NCBI GenBank assembly: GCA_911728435.2
Contig: OU452205.1
Location: 14,762,260 to 14,826,259, forward strand
DNA length: 64,000 nucleotides
Source: Apoderus coryli
Lineage: Eukaryota; Arthropoda; Insecta; Coleoptera; Attelabidae
Reading direction: 5' to 3'
The number at the start of each line of letters is the position of its first letter. The first letter of the stretch is position 1. The notes beneath the pieces are model-generated. The model was not told the DNA's origin. It worked only from the letters and a program-made list of their open reading frames with translations, and made no database searches. A program made the position numbers and the translations under genes. Positions 30,529 through 43,100 of the stretch are shown here, piece after piece.

Positions 30529-33500
30529 CTGGAATCACACATTTATTTTATATGCCTGTATAATAAGAGGTTCGATATACTTCTATTGTATACAGGGTGT
30601 CCTACGGTGGCAACCCATTAGATTATTTCAGAAACTACTTCGAATTGAATTTTGAAAATTTCAGTGTCTATATATTGTCAAATATGCTCTACTCAAATAA
30701 TATAATAGCAACGGCATAGCACTTCCGGTTATACCGGAAGTTGATGGCAACTTTGTTATTTTAAATGGAACACCCTATATATTATTACATTTTTGGATTC
30801 TAAATAAGATTTCAGACATATTTCATGTATCATGTCATATACCTAACGTCAGTCGTTTTTGACTTATATCATGATTTATGTCAAAATTGACAGTTTAGGG
30901 CTCCATAAGAATTCCGTTTTTTCCTTGTAAATCAGTATTTAATAATTATTTTGCAGGTATTTTCTTATCAGGTGGGATCTTCTTTTTCGAATTGACAAGA
31001 CATTTTCTGATTAGTTTATACAGGATAGTCAAAAAATTATATTGAAAACGGTTCAAGAAAAACAGTTGAAAGTCAATTTTTTCAAATGGAATGGGTATAT
31101 TATTATTGTTTTATCTTCCTTAGCATTAAAAAATAATGCAATTTTGTAATAGATAATCATTTTCTAAAATGCATAGTTTTCGAAATATCGTCATTTTAAA
31201 TTTTTCTGCAGCGCCTACCGTTGTCTCTCTGGAAGCTAGCTAATTAATTTAGTTAGCCATGAAAATAATGACATTTGTCTGAATTAGCATAAACGTCAAA
31301 CTAAATATGAAATTAGTTGTTGTTATCAATATTTGTGACCATTATATTTTACAATAACTATTACAAAATGGAAAATATTTATTCATATGCTGATATTGTA
31401 AATGTATTATTAATCCATGGAGAATGTAACAAAGTGATTAATAGAACCTGTAGAGTATTTAACGAGAGAAACCCGCATTTGCCAACAATGACTAGAGAAA
31501 AATTAAGAAGAATTTTGAGAAATCAAATACGGTGGGGGCAGTGTCATGCAAATCGAGTACTACAAAAACCTGTAACTACAAATAAGGATAATGTGGTAAA
31601 TGTTTTGGCATATTTTAATACATATCCTGAATCATCAGTGCGTGCTGCTGAACAAGATCTAGGAATTTCAAAATCCTCTGTCCAAAAAATATTAAAAAGT
31701 AGTGGTTTATATCCATTTAAATTCAAATATCTTTGTGCTCTGGCAGCAGGTGATGCCGAACGACGTGTACGGTTCTGCGAAACCATTTTAACACGAACGC
31801 AAGAAGATCCTGGGTTTCTGCAAAAAGTGATTTGGACAGATGAGTCGAAATTTTCGAGACATGGAATCTTTAATAGACAAAATAGTCATTTTTGGGCTTC
31901 TGAGAATCCGCACGCTATTCGTGAACGAAATTTTCAAAATAAATGTAGTGTGAACGTTTTTTGTATGGTGAAAGACACACATGTTGAATATTTTATTTAC
32001 GAGCATAATTTAAATACGGAAGGTTATCTTTATATTTTGCAAAATGTTGTGGCGCATTTTTTGGATGATCTACCATTAAATGAATTAAGAAGTTGTTGGT
32101 ACCAGTTAGATGGAGCACTACCTCACTGTGGAAATTGAATCACACAACAGCTTATTGAAATGTTTGAACATCGATGGATCAGACGTTTAGGGCCTTGGGA
32201 TTGGCCAGCGAGATCTCCAGATCTATCACCGCTGGATTTTTATGTTTGGGGTGCAATTAAACAAATGGTGTATTCCACCTCAATTCAAAAGAAGAATTAG
32301 TAGGACGCATCCGAACTTCATTCGAAGCCTTACCTGGAGTCCAAATTGCACGAGCTGTCACGAGAAAATTTATTGAACGGGTAAATAAGTGTTTAAGACT
32401 AATTGGGAGTCGTATCGAACAATTAAATTAGTTTTGTTATCGTTAGTTGATTAACTTTTTTTAGTTGAGAATTTATTTAGTTTAATCTTCTGTTCATTTC
32501 TGCTGTATTATTTTAAATTTTAGTCTTAGTTCGTTGTAATACTTGATTTGTATACCTCCCAACCTGCTCTAAATGATTTCTCAAAATTCTTCCTAATTTC
32601 TCTAGTCATCGTTAGCAAATGGGGGTTTCTCTCGTTAAACACTCTACAGGTGATATTAATCACTTTATTTTATTCTCCATGAATTAATAATAAATTTATA
32701 ATATCAATAAGTATTTTTAATTTTCATTAATTTGACGTTTAGTTTGACGTTAAAATGGCAATAATTTCATGGCTAACTAAATTAATTAGCTAGCTTCCAG
32801 AGAGACAACGGTAGGCGCTGCAGAAAAATTTAAAATGACGATATTTCAAAAACTATGCATTCTAGAAAATGATAACCTATTACAAAATTGCATTATTTTT
32901 TAATGCTAAGGAAGATAAAATAATAATAATATACCCATTCCATTTGAAAAAATTGACTTTCAACTGTTTTTCTTGAACCGTTTTCAATATAATTTTTTGA
33001 CCACCCTGTATGAACTAATCAGAAAAAGTCTTGTCAATTCGAAAAAGAAGATCCCACCTGATAAGAAAATACTTGCAAAATAATTATTAAATACTGATTT
33101 ACAAGGAAAAAACGGAATTCTTATGGAACCCTAAACTGTCAATTTTGACATAAATCTTGATATAAGTCAAAAACGACTAACGTTAGGTATAGGACATGAT
33201 ACATGAAATATGTCTGAAATCTTATTTAGAATCCAAAAATGTAATAATATATAGGGTGTTCCATTTAAAATAACAAAGTTGCCATCAACTTCCGGTATAA
33301 CCGGAAGTGCTATGCCGTTGCTATTATATTATTTGAGTAGAGCATATTTGACAATATAGACACTGAAATTTTCAAATTCAATTCGAAGTAGTTCCTGAAA
33401 TAATCTAATGGGTTGCCACCGTAGGACACCCTGCATAGTATCTTTGGCATTACAAAGGGTCATATGATGGAAAAAAATCTGCACATGTGAAAAAGAACAA

Positions 33501-36500
33501 TTAGAGTCGAACTGGACGAATAATCTAGCCCTGAGATATCGAAACAGTTCATTAAGTTCTCAGAATCAAAAAGCTTAGCAACTGGATAGAAACGACTTAA
33601 GAGGAATTACACGCCTTTTTACAGGACACTGAGGTAGCACCTGAAAAAGATGGGCCTAAGTGAGAACAATAAATGTCTGCAACAATCAGACATACCTTGG
33701 AAACGTGACTAACATCTGATGAAGCAAACTAATTGGCCTCTAGAAAGACTATCAACACAAAAGACTTCTTTGGGACGATGTGAAGAGATGCTAATGGACC
33801 TAAACGTCTCTGATTGTTATAATAGTTATGTTGTGCATAAGGTAGTCTTGTAATAAAACGAACGGGCAATGGAATTTACTGTTGTCCGGCCCTGTGGTTA
33901 TGTCTGAGTTTTATGGTTTATATTAGTTTGGGAATATTATTTGGGTAGATTGTATACAAATATTTTAAACTCAGTCATAAAAATGTAAGGGTATATTTTC
34001 TGTTTATCTTATCGTTTATTGATATGGGTTTTACAACATCTGCAGGTAATGCAAGTATTATCTTTGCCTGAAGGAATGGTGACGTATCTGGGAGAACAAC
34101 CTTTTTATTTCCTAATCGAGAATATACAGTTGATGTTTATGGGTGGGCCAAAGATAAAAGCATGTATTGAGAAGAGAACCAGATGTTGTGGTTACAGTGT
34201 GATCTAAATACTCAAAACCATCGATAGATCTTCATGCAAATTAAATGTCGAACATTTTTGATTATATACTCCAGCTAATTGAAAAGCGTCACGGATTCCC
34301 ATATCAAAATAATATATATAACGGGCGAATAAAAAATTATGGGTTTTGTCCAGTCGCAATCAAGCATCTTTATTAAAGTCGACAAAAATATATCTTATTT
34401 TGTAATGTTCTCACCCTGTAAAGATAAATAGGACTAGAAACAGATAGACCGTGTTTTTCTTATTCGAAGAATGACATGTTTGAAATAACCGTTGGCCTAA
34501 CATTTAAAATGCCTTTTTTCTGATTGGTTGATTTTAATTTTTGTACTACCTACTATGTAACTTTTATGAGACAACTCTGAAAAGGCAAGAAGACTTTAAG
34601 GGCAGAATGGTCCTAGCATTGGTTGAGTAAAGAAGTGTTTTCTCTAATTATAAATGTTAAATTAAATATTTTAATTTGTTTTTTTGAACTTAGTAAATTT
34701 TCAGTTAAGAATTATTTTCTAGTTTTTGTTTAAAGACAAAGTTCATTTCTCATTTTATTCTAAAATAGTGAAATGTATAAAGTTCCGTAAGTTTTGATAT
34801 TGTTTAATTGAAGGCGTTTTTGTTTAATCAGTTTTTGTTATATAAAGTTTAAAGTTATTTCTTTAGTAGTTTGAAATAAATTCCGTTTTCACTAGTATGT
34901 TAAAGTCTCGTATAGGAATTAATATAATTATTCGAATTATATTAATTTTTTCCTATTTTTTAAGTAGTACAAGTAATAACTACGATTTTCTTTTAAATTC
35001 TCATTATTGCTTAATTGTTTTATTCTTTCTCTTTCTTTTATTTATACATATTTATTTCTTTATTGTTATTAAATTTCTTTAATTAGTTTTAATTATTAAA
35101 TTAGTTGTTTTTAGCCCGAAAATTATGTGTTTCATTTTTAATAAAGTTTTCGATAATTTATTGACAAAAAGTTCAACCAATTAAATATTTCTTTTTAATT
35201 AAAGTCGGTGACCGATAGTGATACAACACTATGCATTACTTCAATACAGATTAATAAAGCTTATTTTAGTTAGTTGTTTGTTCATATAATAATTTGATTC
35301 TGTTATTATTCAAGTTGATATTCTTTGTTTGTTCTTCTTTATTTGAAACCGCTCGTAAAACATTAAATCGAACCCGTAACAAATTGAATAGCATATCGGG
35401 GTTCATTCGGATGGAACTTAACAGTAGTATTCTTCTGAATGTATATAACACCCGCTAATTACAATACGGTTACAGTCTTATGAATTTTGCAATCCCATAT
35501 GTTGAAAATTATATATTTACCTTGGAAGTACTCTCGCGGGGAACGCAAGTATCGATGATGAGATTCAACATCGTATAAGAGGGGCAAGCGCATCTTTTAG
35601 CCGTATGAGGACGAGAGTCTTTGATAATCATACCATTGACGCCAAGTCGCGCGTGTATAATGCTCTTGTAGTTCCGTAAAACTGTGAGTGTTGGACCACT
35701 TATCTGAGGCATTTAAAAACCCTACAAAAGTACCATCAAAGTGTCTTAGAAGGATTCTTGGAATTAAATGGCAGGATAAACATCAGCGTTCTGGGGCAAG
35801 CTGAAACAACTAGCATTGAGGCGATGATTATCAGGATGGACTGGCCACGTAATCGGCATGCCAACGGAACGCCTTCCAAAGAGAATTCTTTACTCACTGC
35901 TAAAGGTCGGCTCACGAAATCAGGGAGGACAGCGAAAGAGGTACAAGAATGTTGTTAAGACCAACATGAAGAAGTGTGGCTTAGATGTGAAGAACAACAG
36001 GCAGCAGATCGCTAACGACCGACCAAGATGGAGGCGAACCATTTACGAGGGTCATCAAGTTTTTGAGGAGCAGAGTCGACGACATGAGGATGCGAAGAGA
36101 CAGCGTCAAAAGGAGAGAGAACGCATCGATGGGTCAGCGCACCTACAACATCCGGTAAATGGTGGTGATTGGGTGTGTCAGTTTGGAGACAAAATTTGTG
36201 GCTCTAAAATGTTTTTCATAAAGACTAATTTGTTAATTATTATTTGGTGGTAAGAGAAACGAGAAAAATATTACAATTTAAATAAAAAATAAAAATAAAA
36301 CCGGAGCTGTGTATAACACGTCTACTCGGTTCGGACGTTCATTTGAATAACGAATTAGTAATTGTCCATAAAAACCTACAATTTTTAGGTGCATGTACAT
36401 GTCCCTAGTTGTATTGAATTTTATTTTTTTGACACAGAAAACATTTTTTCATCGTCCTGAGGATGCCTTTTTAAAAGTAAAGGGATACATGTATTTGTAC

Positions 36501-39500
36501 GACCTAAAACCAATCATTTAAACTACAATTAATTAAAATTGAGGTCTCGAACTGGATGAAAATATTACATTGAGGATTGAAACCTTATATTAGAAAGTTA
36601 TTAGAACTTTTATAAGGTCAAGCAGTAATAGTGCCGTCCTAATTGAGACATGTGCGCGTGCGATTTTGATGTTTTGAATAAGGGAAACATTGAAACATTA
36701 TTAAGGTTACTGCTTGTTAATAACAACCAAAGCTCCCAAAAATATACATGCCTAAAAGCTTTAGCATAATTTATATAAGATCAGCATAATTAGTGCACGA
36801 CATTAAGACAAAATTCCAATAACTCTCTATTTTTTCGGGAAACAAATGCTAGTGTCGTGTTGCAATATTGATTATTCAAGTGAAATTCCAGTAAATTCTT
36901 ACCTCACCATTGATGGTATTCTATTTGTTACTAAGAACGAATATACCTCAAACACATAATATGTTTAATTTAATTATTTAATTTGACATCCCACTGTCTC
37001 CTAAAATTTGTACATCTTAGAGGGTCTTTGGGACACAAGAAAAATTGTTTATGAATTAATTGTATCTGGTACTTGTCCCAGAATCTTTATCACGTTATAT
37101 GCCATCTCCAAAACATTTTTTTCATTACGCAAGAAAACACAATCGTCGTCTCCACTATATTATTTATTTATTCTTTTTTTTTATCACATAAGGGACATGT
37201 TTCGGAGTCTGCTTACTCCATCCTCAGCCTGTCTTATTAAAACATTTAAATAGAAGCTCTCACTATAGATAAAAGTTTTTCGTTCTTAATAACGGTCAAC
37301 GAGAGGTGGTTAAATATCAGGATATAAAGTTAATTAGTTAAACTTATATCCTGATATTTTAACCACCTCTTGTTGACTGTGGTAAAATGTTTTAATAAGA
37401 CAGGGTGCTGATGAAGTAAGCAGACTACGAAACATGTCCCTTATGTGATAAAAAAATATATAAAAAAGAAAACGAATAAATAAATAAATATAGTGGAGAC
37501 GACGATTGTGTTTTCTTTCGTAATTAAAGTACACCCGTTCACACTTCATTCTCTTACTTACATCAAACATAGCATAAGGTGGTGGGATATAATCCCTGTA
37601 AAGGTTTCCTCCTGCGGCATGACTGGGAGGTGAGTTATTACTGCGTCTTCGATAACTGTCACCTCCTGGTGAACGAGAACGTTTCCGAGAATGGTGGTAA
37701 CTACTGCTTGGTGACCTACTTCGTTTTCTCTCAGAGTGCGACCGCGAAGAAGAACTGGAAAATAAGTTTACATTTATTATCACAAGTCCCATACAAATTA
37801 TTTATATGATAGAGTTAGAAAAAAAATGGTTCAAGGAAGATTGACTTAAGTATATTTCGATACTAAAAGCTAGTAATCAACTCTCAAGAATTTAATTAAT
37901 CATGACAAACTTCTTCACACTACCATGCTTTCACCAGGCGGAAATTTGAATCACATTGCCTGCCGATTACCACTAATGCATGGTAAAGTGAAGCAAATTT
38001 CCAACATAAGTCTTGTTACATTATGTAACAAGCAATCCGTAAAGAAAGCCTCCAGCTAGGGAATTTGGGCCTATCTGGGATTGGCAATAGAACAAGAAAA
38101 CAACGTCTGCTCCACACAATAACAGTATAGGTATATATATGTTCCACTCAGGGAATTGATTTATAAAATCGCGTCATACATGTTTCGAGACATAGGTCTC
38201 ATCATCAGTGACATAAGTTCTTAAATCTTCATTCTATTAAGTGGAAGGAATGCGAACATTTATACTTTATAAATAAGGATATTAGATATAAGACAATTGT
38301 GAATATAATATTAACGTTCAATCTTACCATTATGTGGAAGCATATAAGATTTGAAATTAAACGAAACTCAAACTTAAAACTAAAACAAAGATACATAAGT
38401 ATATGAGCAACCGACGTATTGCCAATATAATAATAATAATATTTATTTGCGGAATCAGCTAAATAATCACAACAGTAATGAGCAATAAAAGCAATATATG
38501 TTTAAATACAATTCACTGAAACACGCAAAAAGGAAACCAGAAGCAATCCAAGAAAGTTCTAGTCTGGTCCCTGTAAGTTGCAAACTAAAACTAAAATACA
38601 ATCCATCCCCAAACAGAGCCGTTCAATGTAATTAAGTACCTTAATATAATAATTCACTAATTAAATACCTTAACAATAAAAAACAATTCACACAACATTG
38701 AAAAATACTTCCATGGGCCATATTTCTAAACAAACATAAGTGCTAGATGTTAAGAAGTTTTTCTTTAATCTTGGTTTTAAATTTCATCACAGATAAAGAT
38801 TTAAAATTTGTAGGAACATCATTATACAAGCGCCAAACATTATATGAAAAGCTTCGTTTAAATAGTGCTGTTTTATGTGGTGGTAAGGATAACAAACCTC
38901 TATGCCTCAAATTCAAATTATGAATATCTGTTCTATGCCGAATTTTCTGAGTGAGATAACCGGGACGAGACTCTATAATAACTCTATGAAACAGAACCAA
39001 TGCATGCAATTTTCTTCTGTTAGCCATGTTTAACTAACCCGCATCTTTCAATTTATATGATACATATTCAATCTTAAACACGATTTTTGCATTTTTTCTA
39101 TTCGATTCTTTTGATATAAGCAAAATCCGTAGGTCACATCACAAAACTTAAAGTGGCTGAGTACCAGAGTGTCCGCGAGTTGTAATTTCATAGACTGTGA
39201 AAGCAGCTTTCGGTGAGGATACAACATCTTCAATGATCGATACCCTTTCTGGAAATATGAAGCAACGTGTGCCTCAAAACGCAGATCCGTATCAATTATT
39301 AGTCCCATGTTCCTAGCTTTATACACAGAAGGCTAAACAGAGCCATCCAAAGTAACTCTAATGTTAGACTCTACCATCTTCCTATTCTTACCAAAGACTA
39401 AGACACTAGATTTTGAGGAATTAACATACAAATGATGCAACTCAGACTGACCAACCAGTCTTCGCAAATCATCGTTGATAAGAGTCTCAGCGCTACGCCA

Positions 39501-40115
39501 ATCCTCTGAAAAAAATGAATAATATATCTGCGTACATATGAACGGAACAATTTATCACACAAGAAGTCAAATTACTGGTGTACAGATTAAATAATAGCGG
39601 CCACAAAATCGAACCTTGAGGAACACCACATTGAACATCTCCACAAGATGACCGACCCACCGTCGTTTCGACAAACTGTGACCGATGCGACATATAACTA
39701 AATATAAGTCTTTGTGCATCCCCTGAGAACCCCAAATAATGAAGCACTCCCATGAGAATTGAATGGTCCATCATATCAAATGCTTTAGAAAAGTCGATCA
39801 ATACCAAAACAGTCGTCTTCCCCTGATCCGTACTTCTAATAATGTCATCCACAATATTTAAAACAGCAGTGCCACAATCATGGCCCATTCTAAAACCGGA
39901 CTGGTTCACAGGCAAAAGAGAGTATTTGTCGACAAATATTGGTACAAACAATAATTACAAAACATCAAAAAGCCTTTCTAGGCGGTGATATATATATATA
40001 TATATATATATTGTTGAATAAAACTGCGTCTACTCCACAACACTTATCTTTTTGTGGAGTAGACGCAGTTTTATTCAACATTATCATTCACTCCTCGATA
40101 AATGGATTACTTCAG

Positions 40116-40166
<51 letters not shown>

Positions 40167-43100
40167 TACTGTTATTGTGTGGAGCACGCGTTGTTTTCTT
40201 TCATTACTTAATGAAGTTGTTGCATATTGCCTGCTTACACTAGTCATACATCTTGTCAATTTATATCTTCTATTTCTATTTCATTTAAAAACTAGTAATT
40301 TGTAGCTCTTCCAAATAAATAGCAGTTATTATTCAATATATTCCAAACTGGTACTCACTCTTTTCTCTCATGTGATCTATAATATCCTGGCGATTTTGAC
40401 CGTCTACCATCTTTACTATACCTTGTAGGCGGTGATCGACTTTGTCTTTTTGAACTACTAGTATATCGGCCAGAAGTACTTGGAATGCTATCTCTATTAC
40501 ATCTAGATCCTCGAGGGCTAACTGAATAAGTAAAAGAATATCACGTAATTTATTATAATTTTATTTATTGAGTACAAACCTGGTGACGTAGCTCGTTCTT
40601 TTCGGGGTGACTTTAAATATCTATCTCGCGACCCAGATCTGTTCGATGATGCATACCTAAAATATAAAATCGTATAATAATTAGGGTCGCGGCACCAGTT
40701 CTCTACTGTAAATTTTATAATAGTGTTTATTAGACAATATATCAGATGATATAAAAACATTAAAACAGTACATGTCAAAATACACCTTTTTTAATTTAAG
40801 AAATAATTACAAATAAATTCTAAAACACGACGGCAAGCTCCATCAAGTTAGAATGTTTTTTTAACTAAAATTAATTGAATATAGTATTTTCGCAGATGCT
40901 ATGCAGATACACAGATATTCCTATAACTTTCACAGTCGTCAGCATCACTCCATTTTACATTTTACGTCGTCTGGACTCATACACACCCAAGGCCTGTACC
41001 ATGTTCTATACAGATACCACTCTATTGTCAACATATTTTTAAAATGTGGCCTTAATGTATTGGGAGAGAAAAGGAAAAATAATATCTTATTTCGACGCGA
41101 CGTAAACCTCCCTTGCGTCCGTTGTGTCTCACGCTATATAGTTCCCTCCAAACATATTTTATATTCATACAAAAGTCAATTTGTTTGAGAAACAATATAA
41201 TATTTTTATTTGTACAAATTTACTATATTAATTATTTGGAAATAGTGTCTTTAAATGAGCTTAGGTACATATTTTTTGGCTCCAATTCTCATACTGTACC
41301 TGCCTTATAATTGGATTTCTTTCTCGGCAGATGAATTCTTAAATAAAAAATTCAAAACCAACTTGAGAAAATGGATTAAATATTTTAAAATGATGGAGTA
41401 ACAAAACTATATCACAGGGGATTGGCTGCAGTCGGCTGAGTCGATTTCATATAACTATAACTAGTGGGCTTTCATTTTATTAATGTTACTGATGATGGAA
41501 ACTAATTTTCCAAAACATGTATAAATAAATAAATGATTTATTATGCAAAAAAAAAAATGAAATGAAACCATACAATGCAAATTACAATCAAACTTAATAA
41601 TTAGTACAGAAACCAACAGAAGAATTTTTTTTTGCATAAAAGGTGAGAGTTTGGCTAAATGCCATTCTACCACTCTACCCATAAATAAATGAATTAATTA
41701 TTTATGCGCATAAAAGAGAAAGAGGAAAAAAAAGAAATTAAATTAAATAAAAAATTAAATTAAAGAAAAATTAAATTAAAGAAAAATTAAATGTAAACTA
41801 TACAAATGTGACATCACATATCACGCCATCAATAATCACATGTATAACTAACCCATGAATGCTGACAATTTCTAACAGAAGTAAATTAAATTTTGTGGGG
41901 TGAGTAACTTTTGTTTAACCAAATGTTATTTTATTTTAATGTTTACATTAATTTTGTGTGGCTATTAATAATATGAAGAAAATAAGTTTTTAGTCGAAAA
42001 ATGGTGAACAACGATCAACTATAAATATTTAATATACGTATGCACCTACTCTTAAAACGGTAATAACAAAATATCAATTGATCATCCCTGTACGCGACAG
42101 CTCAAGACAAGCCAAAAACAGAGTTTTAATAATTATTATTATTATAATTGTATTATTTTCAATAAAATAACGTAACAAACTAACTACTTTATTATTATTT
42201 ATTCAAAAATTAGAAAAAAAAAGGATTGCCAGAGCTAGGACTCAAACCCGTAACCTTCTGCATGCGAAGCGAACGCCCTACCAATAACCCAACAGAGACT
42301 TTGAATAAATATCGTATTTTATTTGATATATACGTTCCAACTATGTAACTGGTGACATTTTAAACGCTATTTTCTCGAGAATTATGGGGGCAAATATCAA
42401 AAGTGACCTATCACTGTAAGGCAGATAAAAATGCTTTGAAATGATGCATTACTCGACCCCTACTGATATACAGGGTGAGTCACGAGGAACTGTACATACT
42501 TCTACCATAAGTAGAGGCACATTAGGGGATCATCAAATGACCATTAATAACTGTCTCCTTGTTTTCATTATTAATATACAGGGTGAATTATGGATATTCA
42601 CCAAAACAATGTTTCGTCATATCTTTTCAATGATTCAGTCGATTTATCTCATTTTTTTATAGAAGTGTGTATTGGTGCCTGGCAACTAACTGACATATTC
42701 AGAATTGAGAAAATCCAGGTCCGTCTTCGAGAAAATTTGTGGGACTGCTTCATATTCAACACTTCACCCTGTATATGATTTTTCAAAAATCTGATATAAT
42801 TTTTTCAGAGGGCATAAATAGACAGTTAAACCTGGGTATTTGAATTTTTTGTTACACTCACCTCACATTTCCAATTAAAGATTCATTTTAGAGCCAAATT
42901 GAAAATTGGCAATAATAAAGTATCTTACTGTACAATAATGCTTAGTTATTAATAAGAAATCTTCAAAATAGACAGAAACGACACACACTGTGCTCCAGTA
43001 TGGTAAATACGATAATTTGAATTGATTTACAGGGCCGGATTTAAAAATCTGGCATATCTGGTTCATCCCAAAAATTCACCCTGTACGTAACTTTTTCCCC

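Larger units (their letters stand above)
37125..37530. mobile_element. Palindromic element with a hammerhead-like motif in each arm
   Basis: The arms (about 37131-37330 and 37345-37520) share AAGAAAACACAATCGTCGTC, CATAAGGGACATGTTTCG, TCTTATTAAAACATTT and GAGGTGGTTAAATATCAGG words. The axis is near 37338. The right arm ends one intron-length before RS-protein exon 6 (37562). Confidence 0.85.

Noticed and set aside
34019..34207. 62-residue plus frame
   Set aside because: No motif, no splice context, typical chance frame in AT-rich DNA.
40052..40305. Lys/Tyr-rich short frames
   Set aside because: They are translations of A35 and TA tandems.
42875..43066. 63-residue frame starting MNQICQIFKSGPV, repeated at 43732-43923
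   Set aside because: The two frames are mirror images produced by the palindrome 42471-44326 and show no family motif.
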